Source: CAWDDG01 sp963801065 (GTDB taxonomy: Bacteria; Actinomycetota; Actinomycetes; Jiangellales; Jiangellaceae). From it: a stretch of DNA of 64,000 bases. The stretch is taken from assembly GCA_963801065.1 (NCBI GenBank), contig CAWDDG010000003.1:434001-498000 (forward strand), in the 5' to 3' direction. Of this stretch, positions 41,251 through 49,661 are shown one piece after another (position 1 is the first letter of the stretch; each line of letters starts with the position of its first letter). The translations under genes were made by a program, and so were the position numbers. The notes below the pieces were generated by a model. That model was not told the DNA's origin and ran no database searches. It saw only the letters and a program-made list of their open reading frames with translations.

Positions 41251-42893
41251 GCCAGCTCCTCGTATCGGGTGTGCAGGGTTCCGTCGTCGTCGAGTGCGCT
41301 GACCAGGTGGCCGCGCCAGTGCTCGTCGTCGCGCTCGGGATAGTCCTCGCGCCAGTGGCCACCCCGGGTTTCCTCCCGCAGCGTGGCATGACCGACCAGG
41401 GTGGCCGCGACGGCGTACAGGTTCGCGGTCTCCCAGGCCTCGGTCGTGGGTTCGTCGGTGCCGCGCTCGTGGCCCAGCCGGTCCAGGCAGGCTGCCGCCG
41501 TGGCCAACGACGACGCCGAGCGGACGACCCCGGCGCCCGCCGTCATCGCGCCCTGGACGAACAGCCGGGCGGCCGGCGCCGGCAGTCCCGTCGAGCCGTC
41601 CCGCTCGGCCGGCTCGGCCTGCGGTGGCAGCGCCTCGGCCAGGTCGGAGGCGATCCGGTGGCCGAACACCAGGCCCTCCAGCAACGAGTTCGACGCGAGC
41701 CGGTTGGCGCCGTGGACGCCGGTGCACGAGACCTCACCGCAGGCGTAGAGCCCCGGCAGCGACGAGCGGCCACGCATGTCCGTCCGGATGCCGCCACTGG
41801 CGTAGTGCTGGGCGGGTGCGACGGGTACCAGTTGCGTCGCCGGATCGAAGCCGTTATCGCGACACCGGGCAACGATGGTCGGAAACCGCTGCTCGAGGAA
41901 CGATGCCCCGAGGTGGCGGGCATCGAGCCAGACATGCTCGGCGCCGGTCTCCGTCATCGCGGTGATGACGCCCTTCGCGACGATATCGCGGGGAGCGAGC
42001 TCGGCCAGCGGGTGACGGCCGATCATGAAGCGCCGCCCTTCCACGTCGCGCAGGACGGCACCCTCACCGCGTACCGCTTCGGAGATCAACGGCTGCTGGC
42101 CCTTGGCCGCCCGGCCGAGCCACATCACCGTGGGGTGGAACTGGACGAACTCCAGGTCGGCGACCTCGGCTCCCGCGCGCAACGCGGCTGCGACACCGTC
42201 TCCGGTGGAGACCGGAGGGTTCGTCGTCGACGCGTACACCTGCCCCAGGCCGCCCGTGGCGAGCACGACGGCCCGGCCGAGCGCGGCACCGACGCCGTCG
42301 CGCCGGCCCTCGCCGATGACGTGCAGACTGACACCGCATGCACGGCTGTCCGGGTCGGTCAGGACGTCAATGACAAGGGCGTGCTCGACGACCTCGATAC
42401 CCGGATCGTCCTGGACGGCATGGAGCGCCTCGATCAGGGCCCGCGAGATCTCGCGGCCGGTTGCGTCACCGCCAGCGTGGGCGATCCGGTCGCGGTGGTG
42501 ACCGCCTTCGCGGGTCAGTGCGATCTCGCCTTCGGGTGTGCGCTCGAACTCGGCTCCGAGGGCAACGAGCTCGCGGACCCGTTGCGGCCCTTCGGTCACC
42601 AGTGCGCGCACCGCCGCCTCGTCACCGAGCCCGACGCCCGCGACGAGTGTGTCGGCGAGGTGCTGCTCAGGGCTGTCCTCCGGGTCGAGCGCGGCGGCGA
42701 TGCCGCCCTGTGCCCAGACCGTCGAGCCCTCGTCGAGCAGCGTCTTCGTGACGAGCAGCACGCTTCCTGCCTTGCGGGCCTCGAGCGCGGTGGTCAGGCC
42801 GGCGATGCCGCTGCCGACGACGACGACGTCGGCCGAGATGGTCCATCCGGGCTCCGGCGCGGTCAGGCTGCGGGGCAGGGTCAGGATGCTCAC
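41247..42893 (-). CDS. nadB: L-aspartate oxidase
   Basis: Oxidises aspartate to iminoaspartate for quinolinate synthesis. A 548-residue flavoprotein of the succinate dehydrogenase/fumarate reductase family: ADVVVVGSGIAGLTTAL (FAD), STVWAQGGIAAAL, EFVQFHPTVMW, RGEGAVLRD and CGEVSCTGVHGANRLASNSL, followed by a helical C-terminal domain. nadA, which makes the next intermediate, is not in this window. The ATG overlaps the panC stop (ATGA) and the stop overlaps the nadC start (GTGA). Confidence 0.96.
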   Translation of the reverse strand: MSILTLPRSLTAPEPGWTISADVVVVGSGIAGLTTALEARKAGSVLLVTKTLLDEGSTVWAQGGIAAALDPEDSPEQHLADTLVAGVGLGDEAAVRALVTEGPQRVRELVALGAEFERTPEGEIALTREGGHHRDRIAHAGGDATGREISRALIEALHAVQDDPGIEVVEHALVIDVLTDPDSRACGVSLHVIGEGRRDGVGAALGRAVVLATGGLGQVYASTTNPPVSTGDGVAAALRAGAEVADLEFVQFHPTVMWLGRAAKGQQPLISEAVRGEGAVLRDVEGRRFMIGRHPLAELAPRDIVAKGVITAMTETGAEHVWLDARHLGASFLEQRFPTIVARCRDNGFDPATQLVPVAPAQHYASGGIRTDMRGRSSLPGLYACGEVSCTGVHGANRLASNSLLEGLVFGHRIASDLAEALPPQAEPAERDGSTGLPAPAARLFVQGAMTAGAGVVRSASSLATAAACLDRLGHERGTDEPTTEAWETANLYAVAATLVGHATLREETRGGHWREDYPERDDEHWRGHLVSALDDDGTLHTRYEELA

Positions 42894-43822
42894 GGGAGCA
42901 TCACCGCGACGTTGTCGATCAGCCGGGTCGCTCCGATGGTGGCAGCGACGAGCAGGCGGGCCTCGCCTTTGGAGGGTGCTGGGCCGAGCTCGGGGTCGCG
43001 CAGCTGCAGGTAGTCGGCATGGACGTGTTCGCCTTCCAACACGGTCCGCGCGCTGGCCAGCACGGCCGCCATTCCGCGCGGGCCAGCGTCGGCCCCTGCG
43101 TCCAGTGCGCGGGACAATGCAAGGGCCTTCGCCCGTTCGTCGGTGCTCAGATAGCGATTCCTGCTCGACAGGGCGAGCCCGTCCGGCTCGCGGACCGTCG
43201 GGGCGCCGACGATCTCGTACGGCATCTCCAGGTCGCGGACCATCCGCCGGATCAGGACGAGCTGCTGGTAGTCCTTCTCACCGAAGATCGCGTAGGTGGG
43301 GAGGACGAGGTTGAGCAGTTTGGCGACGACCGTGAGGACGCCTGCGAAGTGGCCAGGCCGTGCCGGGCCCTCGAGGTCGGCGGCGAGCGGTCCGGGATCG
43401 ACGGTGACCAGCGGCTCGCCGCCCGGGTACATCTCTTCGCGGTCCGGGGCGAAGACCAGATCGACGCCTTCGTCCCGGCAGATCCCGAGGTCTGCGTCCA
43501 ACGTCCGGGGGTAACGGTCCAGGTCCTCGCCGGCGCCGAACTGGAGCGGATTGACGAAGATCGTCACCGTCACGATGCCGTCGGACCCGACCCGGTCACG
43601 GGCGGCTCGGATCAGCGCGATGTGGCCGTCATGCAGGGCGCCCATGGTCATGACGACCGCGGACTCGTCCTCTGCCGTCGCCTGCGCATCGGCCAGCTCG
43701 ACACGGTTGGACGCCACGACAGGGCCGTCGGGAGTGGGAATCGTCAACGCCTTTCCGTTCCAGTCCGAACAGGGGTACTGGACGATCCGCGCCAGGTTAC
43801 GCCGCACCACCAGAACGGTCAC
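42890..43822 (-). CDS. panC: pantothenate synthetase
   Basis: Condenses pantoate and beta-alanine using ATP. TMGALHDGHIALIRAA (HIGH-like motif), VTIFVNPLQFGAGEDLDRYP, RPGHFAGVLTVVAKLLNLV, FGEKDYQQL and LALSSRNRYLS (KMSKS-like) are all present. The N-terminus is about 35 residues longer than usual when started at the GTG at 43822. A TTG at 43747 with GGAAAGG just before it could be the true start, giving about 285 residues. It follows the DUF2520 gene by 6 nt. panB is not in this window. Confidence 0.94.
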   Translation of the reverse strand: MTVLVVRRNLARIVQYPCSDWNGKALTIPTPDGPVVASNRVELADAQATAEDESAVVMTMGALHDGHIALIRAARDRVGSDGIVTVTIFVNPLQFGAGEDLDRYPRTLDADLGICRDEGVDLVFAPDREEMYPGGEPLVTVDPGPLAADLEGPARPGHFAGVLTVVAKLLNLVLPTYAIFGEKDYQQLVLIRRMVRDLEMPYEIVGAPTVREPDGLALSSRNRYLSTDERAKALALSRALDAGADAGPRGMAAVLASARTVLEGEHVHADYLQLRDPELGPAPSKGEARLLVAATIGATRLIDNVAVMLP

Positions 43823-43828
43823 GCCCGG

Positions 43829-44773
43829 TCAGTGACGTGCGTCGTCGGAGCGGTCGGCCAGCGCGTCGAGCAACGGTTCGGCGTCCGCTGCGCGCAGCCG
43901 GCCGGCCGCGAGCGCGCGGGCCGCCGTCCTCCGGGCCAGCGCAACGTATGCCGCGACCACCTCTGGTGCGACCCGGTCGATCTCCACCAGGTGATCCGCG
44001 ACGGTGCCGGCGTCACCTCGCGCCACCGGGCCGGTCAGGGCAGCGTCGCCCTGGCGGAGCGTGTTGTCCAGCGCGGCAGAGAGCAGGGGCGACAGCATCC
44101 GGTCCGGCTCGACCACGCCGGCCGCCCGCAGAAGGTCCATCGCGTCGGCGATCAGCGTGACGAGGTGGTTGGAGCCGTGGGCGAGGGCGGCGTGATAGAG
44201 CGTCCGGTGCTCCTCGGCGATGCGGATGGGCTCTGCGCCCATCTCGACGACGAGCGCCTCGGCCACCGGCCACAGCGGCTCAGGGGCGGTGACGCCGAAC
44301 GTTGCGCCGGCCAGCCGCTCGAGGTCGAGCGCCGTGCCGGTGAACGTCATTGCCGGATGCAGGGCAAGAGGTAGGGCGCCGGCGCGTGTCGCCGGTGCCA
44401 GGACGGCTGTTCCGTAGCGGCCGCTGGTGTGTGCGACGAGCTGCCCTGCCCGGACCGCTCCGGTGCCCGCGAGCCCTTCGACCAGGCCCGCCAGCGAGTC
44501 GTCGGGCACGGCGAGAAGCACGAGATTCGCCCGCTCGAAGACCTCGGCCGGTGTGACAAGCGGAACGCCAGGCAGCAGAGCGTGAGCACGCTGCCTGCTT
44601 GCCACCGAGATCCCGTATCCGGCGGTGACCTGGTGTCCGGCGCGTTCGAGAGCGGCCCCGAGCACGGCCCCCACCCGCCCGGTGCCGACGACGCCGATCT
44701 CGAGCCGTGCGGGGCGCTCTGGGCCGGGCGCCGACGCACCGCCGGGGACAGCGTCGTCGTCGCGCTCGCTCAT
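43829..44773 (-). CDS. Rossmann-like and DUF2520 domain protein
   Basis: A 314-residue two-domain protein that resembles ketopantoate/6-phosphogluconate dehydrogenases: an N-terminal dinucleotide fold (IGVVGTGRVGAVLGAALERAG) and a helical C-terminal domain (LYHAALAHGSNHLVTLIADAM). In many actinobacteria it directly precedes panC, so a reductase role in pantoate formation or in the regulation of that step is plausible but unproven. ATG at 44773. A TAGCCT hexamer about 50 nt upstream could be the -10 of the whole panC-nadB-nadC-coaX operon. Confidence 0.87.
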   Translation of the reverse strand: MSERDDDAVPGGASAPGPERPARLEIGVVGTGRVGAVLGAALERAGHQVTAGYGISVASRQRAHALLPGVPLVTPAEVFERANLVLLAVPDDSLAGLVEGLAGTGAVRAGQLVAHTSGRYGTAVLAPATRAGALPLALHPAMTFTGTALDLERLAGATFGVTAPEPLWPVAEALVVEMGAEPIRIAEEHRTLYHAALAHGSNHLVTLIADAMDLLRAAGVVEPDRMLSPLLSAALDNTLRQGDAALTGPVARGDAGTVADHLVEIDRVAPEVVAAYVALARRTAARALAAGRLRAADAEPLLDALADRSDDARH

Positions 44774-44889
44774 CGTCAGCCTCTTCCGGTGCGGGCGACC
44801 GTGACGCCCGACGTGGAGCGATCAGGCTACAAGGCGGCGACCGTGTCAGGGCAGCTCGGCGAGCGTGGCGGCGGACCGTGTGGCACCGC

Positions 44890-44952
44890 TTCGAATCGGT
44901 CGAGTACCACTTGCGCCACGTGTACACGAAGCTCGCGATCCGCTCGCCGTAG
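44890..44952 (+). pseudogene. LuxR-type HTH remnant
   Basis: Twenty codons reading FESVEYHLRHVYTKLAIRSP and then a stop match the last two helices of a LuxR/GerE output domain (usual TVEYHLRHVYRKLGVRSR). Upstream in the same frame the sequence is Arg-rich with no receiver or ATPase domain, so this appears to be the tail of a deleted regulator gene. It lies in the 215-bp gap between the DUF2520 gene and the methyltransferase. The rest of that gap holds the two divergent promoters. Confidence 0.65.
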
Positions 44953-44988
44953 CCAAAGCGGACGCCCGGTGCGGCCTAGGGTCATGGC

Positions 44989-45984
44989 ATGGACCTGCCG
45001 ACCTGGCGCGAGGCGGCGCAGGACGCGCTGTACGGTCCGGGCGGCTTCTTCCGCCGCGAGCAACCCGCCGACCATTTCCGCACCTCGGTCCACACCTCGG
45101 GTCTGTTCGCCGGAGCGATCGAGCGACTCGCCGTCGAGAGTGGCGCGAGCGCCGTGGTCGACGTCGGAGCCGGGAGAGGCGAGCTCCTCGCCGCCCTCGC
45201 CGCCCGTGATCCGTCCCTCAGCCTGGTTGGTGTCGAGGTCGCCGCGCGTCCGGCCGGTCTTCCGGAGCAGGTCGTGTGGACATCGGATCCGCCGGACGGT
45301 CTCGCGGACGTCGTCGTCGTAGCGAACGAATGGCTGGACGACGTGCCGGTGGACGTCGTCGAGGTCGACGACGACGGGATCGCCCGGCTGGTCCACGTCG
45401 AGCCGAGCACCGGGGATGAACGGCTCGGGGCACCGCCGGTGGGCGCTGACGCGGCATGGCTCGCGCGGTGGTGGCCGGCCGACGGTTCGCCGCCCGGTTC
45501 GCGGGCCGAGATCGGCCGCTCGCGCGACGACGCATGGGCGTCGGTGGTGCGCCGGATCCGGCGCGGCGTGCTCGTCGCTGTCGACTACTGCCACGACCGG
45601 AGTGACCGGCCACAGTACGGGACACTCGCCGGCTATCGCGACGGCCGCATGGTCACCCCGGTCCCGGACGGCTCGTCCGATGTCACCGCGCACGTCGCTC
45701 TGGACGCGTGCGCCGCCGCTGGCAGTACGGCGGGCGCTACGGCGACGCTGCTCACTACCCAGCGGGACGCGCTGCGCGCCCTGAGCGTCGACGGGTCCCT
45801 GCCGCCGAGAGGACTGGCCCGGACCGACCCACCGGCCTATGTGGCTGCCCTGGCGGAGTCGTCCCAAGCCGCGGAGCTGCTCGACGCCGCGGGCCTGGGC
45901 GGCTTCGGCTGGCTGGTCCAGGCGGTCGGCGCGCCCCTGCCGGCGCCGCTGGCGCGCCTCCTGCCCCGTCAGCTCCCGGACTAA
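44989..45984 (+). CDS. MidA/NDUFAF7-like SAM-dependent methyltransferase
   Basis: A 331-residue protein of the DUF185 family: LPTWREAAQDALYGPGGFF at the start, SAM motif VVDVGAGRGELLAAL near residue 46, and VVVANEWLDDVPVD, where this family places its NExxD loop. The mitochondrial homologue NDUFAF7 methylates an arginine of the complex I subunit NDUFS2 (NuoD). An orphan nuoD is encoded 2.4 kb away, making it a candidate substrate. ATG at 44989 follows TAGGGT by 6 nt, so the mRNA is probably leaderless. Its stop overlaps the panD stop on the other strand. Confidence 0.82.
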   Translation: MDLPTWREAAQDALYGPGGFFRREQPADHFRTSVHTSGLFAGAIERLAVESGASAVVDVGAGRGELLAALAARDPSLSLVGVEVAARPAGLPEQVVWTSDPPDGLADVVVVANEWLDDVPVDVVEVDDDGIARLVHVEPSTGDERLGAPPVGADAAWLARWWPADGSPPGSRAEIGRSRDDAWASVVRRIRRGVLVAVDYCHDRSDRPQYGTLAGYRDGRMVTPVPDGSSDVTAHVALDACAAAGSTAGATATLLTTQRDALRALSVDGSLPPRGLARTDPPAYVAALAESSQAAELLDAAGLGGFGWLVQAVGAPLPAPLARLLPRQLPD

Positions 45985-46397
45985 CGCAACTGGGCGCCGC
46001 GGAGCTGATCGTCGGCGCCGGGGACGGGCTCGGCCCCATCGGCGCCGAGGCCGACGATGCGGTTCGCCGCGTCGACGTGCACGATCCGCGGCTTGAGCCG
46101 TCGCGCCTCGGAGTCGTCCACGAGCCCGTACGAGATGATGATCACGACGTCGCCCTTGGCAACCAGGCGAGCCGCTGCGCCGTTGATCCCGATCACCCCG
46201 GCGCCACGTTCGCCGGCGATGGTGTACGTCGTCAGCCGAGCGCCACTGGTGACGTCGACGAGATCGACCTGCTCGCCGGGCAGCAGGTCGGCGGCGTCGA
46301 GAAGGCTCTCGTCGATCGTGACGGATCCCACGTAATGCAGGTCAGCCTGGGTCACGGTCGCGCGGTGGATCTTGCTCTTCATCATGGTGCGGAACAC
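45981..46397 (-). CDS. panD: aspartate 1-decarboxylase
   Basis: Makes beta-alanine for pantothenate. The proenzyme cleaves itself between Gly and Ser in LHYVGSVTID to make the pyruvoyl group, and that site is intact. MMKSKIHRATVTQADLHYVG and VIGINGAAARLV are diagnostic. GTG at 46397 (VFRTMMKSK, as in relatives) has GGGAG about 6 nt upstream. The length of 138 residues is normal. It overlaps the end of the PH-domain gene by 56 nt. Its stop (TAG) overlaps the TAA of the convergent methyltransferase gene. Confidence 0.95.
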   Translation of the reverse strand: MFRTMMKSKIHRATVTQADLHYVGSVTIDESLLDAADLLPGEQVDLVDVTSGARLTTYTIAGERGAGVIGINGAAARLVAKGDVVIIISYGLVDDSEARRLKPRIVHVDAANRIVGLGADGAEPVPGADDQLRGAQLR

Positions 46398-47820
46398 GTG
46401 TGCTCCCGTTCTGGTCGATCGATGCGGCGGTCGTGCCGTCACCGTCGTAGTGCCTCGACATCCATTGTTCGGGAACGTCGGCCCTTCTGGCCAATCGCGC
46501 GCGCTCGGACTGCTCCTCGACGATCCGTCGCGCCTGCTCCTGCGGCCGGTGGCGGATAGTGGCGTCGACCGGACCAGGCGTGGTGTCGACGTGCACCGTC
46601 GCCAGCCCGAGCCGGCGCTGGATCGGCCCCTGCGAGAGCCGCACGCTCTGCGTCTTCGCATGCGGTACCACTGTGAGCTCCCGGTAGAGGACGCCCTCGC
46701 GGACGGCGATGAGGCGCCCGTCGGCGCCGTACGCCATGCGTCGCCAGCCGACCGGCCGCAGCCAGGCGGCCCGCCGCGGCGCAGGGTCGAGCACGATCGC
46801 TCCCGGATCAGCACCGCCGAGAGCCTGTCGCATGACGCCGACGGCATCGTCGTACGTCGCGACGGGCAGCAGCGTGGAGCTCGTATTGCCCACTGTGCCG
46901 GACGAGCCCGAATATCCGGCGACGTCGACATCGAGCCGAACCCATCCCGTCGGCCGCCACAGCAAGGGCTGCCGCAGCGCGACGCCCTGAACACGGCCGG
47001 GTGGGACGGTCTGGGCCTGGGTGTCGAGCAGGCCCTTGCGGATGCGGAAGCCGTCCGGCGACTCGGCGAGGACGAATCCGAAGTTGCGAACGAGCTGGTT
47101 CCACAGCGCCAGGCCCACCCCGATGGCGCCGGGAAGTACGGCGGACAGGATGCCGGTGGCGATCTCGCCACTCGAGAAGAGGAACGCTCCGCCGAGGCCG
47201 ACCAGGAGCACGACGCCGGTGACAAAGGCACCCGAAAGCACTGTGGAGCCGACCAGCCGCCCCAGCGGCACCTCGTGGATGACCCGCTCGGGCGCCTCGG
47301 GAGTCTCGGCATCGATGCCGGCGGCCCGCGCCAGCAGCTCTGCGCGTAGCCGGAGAGCGTCGTCGGCCGAAAGGTACGCCAATGGAGCTTCCGTGCTGCC
47401 GCCGCCGGCGACCTCGAGCCTCAGTTCGGACACGCCGAGCAGCCGCCCGACCAGCGGACGTACGACGTCGACGGCCTGGAGCCGGTCCAGCCGCACCCGC
47501 CTCGACCTGCGCTGGAAGATGCCCGAGTCGATTCGCAGGTCGTCGCCGTCGAAGCCGTAGCGCGTGAACCACCACGACGCGAGACCGACGCCGAAGCCGA
47601 CGACTGCGATGACGGGCAGGATCAGCACGAACCGCCTCGGCTCGCCCGTTCGGATCGCATCCTGCCCGCCGAACGCGAAGGCGACGGCCAACCAGGCCCA
47701 GCCGCGCAGGATCGGCGTCAGCGGATGCAGCCGGCGGAAATGCTCAGGCGTGGGATCGGCCGCGCTGTTCATCGGGCGGGTCTTCCGCGGCGGAAGAGGC
47801 CGCCGATCTGGCTCGGTCAC
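46342..47820 (-). CDS. PH-domain (bPH2/DUF304) membrane protein, long form
   Basis: A 492-residue protein with paired hydrophobic segments (about residues 40-85 and 200-250) and two or three bacterial PH domains (for example IDSGIFQRRSRRVRLDRLQAVDV, and later LYRELTVVPHAKTQSVRLSQ). It matches the YdbT type. GTG at 47820 overlaps the stop of the short partner gene (GTGA); an ATG at 47772 is the alternative. The C-terminal 19 codons overlap panD by 56 nt. The function is unknown. Short and long YdbS/YdbT-type proteins usually occur together and are thought to form a membrane complex. Confidence 0.82.
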   Translation of the reverse strand: MTEPDRRPLPPRKTRPMNSAADPTPEHFRRLHPLTPILRGWAWLAVAFAFGGQDAIRTGEPRRFVLILPVIAVVGFGVGLASWWFTRYGFDGDDLRIDSGIFQRRSRRVRLDRLQAVDVVRPLVGRLLGVSELRLEVAGGGSTEAPLAYLSADDALRLRAELLARAAGIDAETPEAPERVIHEVPLGRLVGSTVLSGAFVTGVVLLVGLGGAFLFSSGEIATGILSAVLPGAIGVGLALWNQLVRNFGFVLAESPDGFRIRKGLLDTQAQTVPPGRVQGVALRQPLLWRPTGWVRLDVDVAGYSGSSGTVGNTSSTLLPVATYDDAVGVMRQALGGADPGAIVLDPAPRRAAWLRPVGWRRMAYGADGRLIAVREGVLYRELTVVPHAKTQSVRLSQGPIQRRLGLATVHVDTTPGPVDATIRHRPQEQARRIVEEQSERARLARRADVPEQWMSRHYDGDGTTAASIDQNGSTRVPHHDEEQDPPRDRDPG

Positions 47821-48332
47821 AGGCCGGCCGCCCGAGCCTCTCCGAGCGCCGCCAGCCGATCGCGCAGTCGTGCCGCCTCGTCCGGCGGCAACCCGGGGAT
47901 GCGGGCGTCCGACGCAGGTGAGGCGGTGTGAAGCTGGACGGTGGCAAGGCCGAAGCGACGTTCCAACGGCCCCGACCCGACGTCGACGAACTGCATCCGC
48001 CCGTACGGGACGACGGTCAGCTTGCGGAACAAGACCCCGTGGGTGACGAGGAGATCGTCCTCCCGCTCGGCGTAACCCCACGCCTGCCAGTTCCGCCGGA
48101 TCAGCCACCTACCCCAGACGATGGCGACGATACCGGCCCCGACCGCCACCGCGGCCATCCACCAGTCGAAAAGCCACCACCCGAGGCCCGCGACGACCGC
48201 GGTGATCACACCGGCCCAGAAGAAGAGCAGAAGCCGTCGCAGCGACGTGAGTTGCACTGAGACTCGCTGCCACTCCTCGCCCGGCGGTGCGAAGACCTGG
48301 TCCACGCGCGGCAGGCTATGTCGTCTGGGCAT
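47817..48332 (-). CDS. PH-domain (bPH2/DUF304) membrane protein, short form
   Basis: A 171-residue partner of YdbS type: two adjacent membrane segments (LLLFFWAGVITAVVAGLGWWL and MAAVAVGAGIVAIVWGRWLI), then one bPH2 domain with ITHGVLFRKLTVVPYGRMQFV-like sequence (DLLVTHGVLFRKLTVVPYG) and RFGLATVQLHTA. ATG at 48332 lies 30 bp from the divergent nuoD start, leaving little room for promoters. Its stop overlaps the start of the long PH gene. Confidence 0.83.
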   Translation of the reverse strand: MPRRHSLPRVDQVFAPPGEEWQRVSVQLTSLRRLLLFFWAGVITAVVAGLGWWLFDWWMAAVAVGAGIVAIVWGRWLIRRNWQAWGYAEREDDLLVTHGVLFRKLTVVPYGRMQFVDVGSGPLERRFGLATVQLHTASPASDARIPGLPPDEAARLRDRLAALGEARAAGL

Positions 48333-48362
48333 CTGTGCGCGAACGACTGGCAGACTCGGGAT

Positions 48363-49583
48363 GTGACGCGCGAGCCATCCGTCGGCCCCCACGGGGAGAC
48401 GGCCGTCGACCTCGCAGGTGAGATGCGCGAGACGACCGTCGGCATCGGTTCGGGTGCGGGCGAGCTTGCGACCACCGACATGGTCTTGAACATCGGACCG
48501 CAGCACCCGGCGACCCACGGTGTCCTTCGCCTGCGACTCACGCTGGACGGTGAACAGATCGTTCGGTGCGAGCCGATCATCGGCTACATGCACCGCGGCG
48601 CCGAGAAGCTCTTCGAGGTGCGCGACTACCGGCAGATCGTCGTGCTCGCGAACCGGCACGACTGGCTGTCCGCGTTCGCCAACGAGCTCGGTGTCGTCAT
48701 GGCCGCAGAGCGGATGCTGGGCATGGAGGTCCCGGTTCGCGCAATCTGGGCCCGTACCTTGATGGCCGAACTCAACCGCGTCCTCAACCACCTGATGTTC
48801 CTGGGGTCGTACCCGTTGGAGGTCGGGGCGATCACGCCGATCTTCTACGCGTTCCGGGAGCGCGAGGCGATCCAGCAGGTCATGGAGGAGATCTCCGGCG
48901 GCCGGATGCATTACATGTTCAACCGGGTCGGCGGCTTGAAGGAGGATCTGCCGGCCGGTTGGCTCTCCCGGGTCGCGTCGGCGATCACCGGCGTACGGTC
49001 TCGGCTCCCGGCGCTACGGGACATGATGCTCGGCAACGAGATCTTCCAAGCCCGGACCCGTGGAGTCGGCGTGCTTGCTGCCGAGGCCGTCCACGCCTAC
49101 GGCGTGTCGGGTCCGATCGCCCGGGCGAGCGGCGTCGACGTCGACCTTCGTCGGGACGAGCCCTACCTCGCCTATGCCGAGCTGTTCCGTCCCGGCGGAC
49201 CTGGCCGCGTCGTGACACGCACCACTGGCGACTGCTACGCGCGATTCTCGGTGCTTGCCGAGCAGGTCTCGGTGTCGCTCGACCTGGCCGATGCGTGCGT
49301 CGACCAGCTTCGGTCGCTTCCGGCTGGGCCGATCAACGTGAAGCTGCCCAAGGTGCTCAAGGTGCCCGAGGGCCACACATACTGCTGGACGGAGAATCCG
49401 CTCGGCCTGAACGGTTACTACCTCGTGTCGCGGGGCGAGAAGACGCCGTGGCGGCTCAAGCTGCGTTCGGCGTCGTTCAACAACGTCGCCGTACTGCCGG
49501 AGCTGCTCGTGGGCTGCCTGATCGCGGACATGGTGGCGATCCTGGGCTCGACGTTCTTCGTCGTCGGCGACATCGACAAGTAG
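48363..49583 (+). CDS. nuoD: NADH-quinone oxidoreductase subunit D, orphan copy
   Basis: A 406-residue 49-kDa-type complex I subunit. NIGPQHPATHGVLRLRL, CEPIIGYMHRGAEKLFE, LNRVLNHLMFLGSYPLEVGA and the C-terminal VAILGSTFFVVGDIDK are conserved; the latter parts line the quinone pocket. No other nuo gene is nearby, so it is either a second NuoD or a repurposed homologue. GTG at 48363 was taken because it lies where the conserved region needs only a short leader. It has no Shine-Dalgarno. A MidA-type methyltransferase, the family that modifies NuoD, is encoded close by. Confidence 0.93.
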   Translation: MTREPSVGPHGETAVDLAGEMRETTVGIGSGAGELATTDMVLNIGPQHPATHGVLRLRLTLDGEQIVRCEPIIGYMHRGAEKLFEVRDYRQIVVLANRHDWLSAFANELGVVMAAERMLGMEVPVRAIWARTLMAELNRVLNHLMFLGSYPLEVGAITPIFYAFREREAIQQVMEEISGGRMHYMFNRVGGLKEDLPAGWLSRVASAITGVRSRLPALRDMMLGNEIFQARTRGVGVLAAEAVHAYGVSGPIARASGVDVDLRRDEPYLAYAELFRPGGPGRVVTRTTGDCYARFSVLAEQVSVSLDLADACVDQLRSLPAGPINVKLPKVLKVPEGHTYCWTENPLGLNGYYLVSRGEKTPWRLKLRSASFNNVAVLPELLVGCLIADMVAILGSTFFVVGDIDK

Positions 49584-49609
49584 CGTCCTCTTCTCATCAC
49601 AAGCCCCAA

Positions 49610-49655
49610 TGCTTGCCTGTTTGCTGTGGCTGGAGGAACAGCAAACAGCCAAGCA
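49610..49655. terminator. long hairpin after nuoD
   Basis: An 18-bp stem with a single mismatch: TGCTTGCCTGTTTGCTGT at 49610-49627 pairs with 49638-49655 across a 10-nt loop. It begins 26 nt after the nuoD stop and ends 6 nt before the stop of the convergent exported-protein gene, so it probably terminates both. Its arms differ from family A palindromes. Confidence 0.75.
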
Positions 49656-49661
49656 CGCCCC

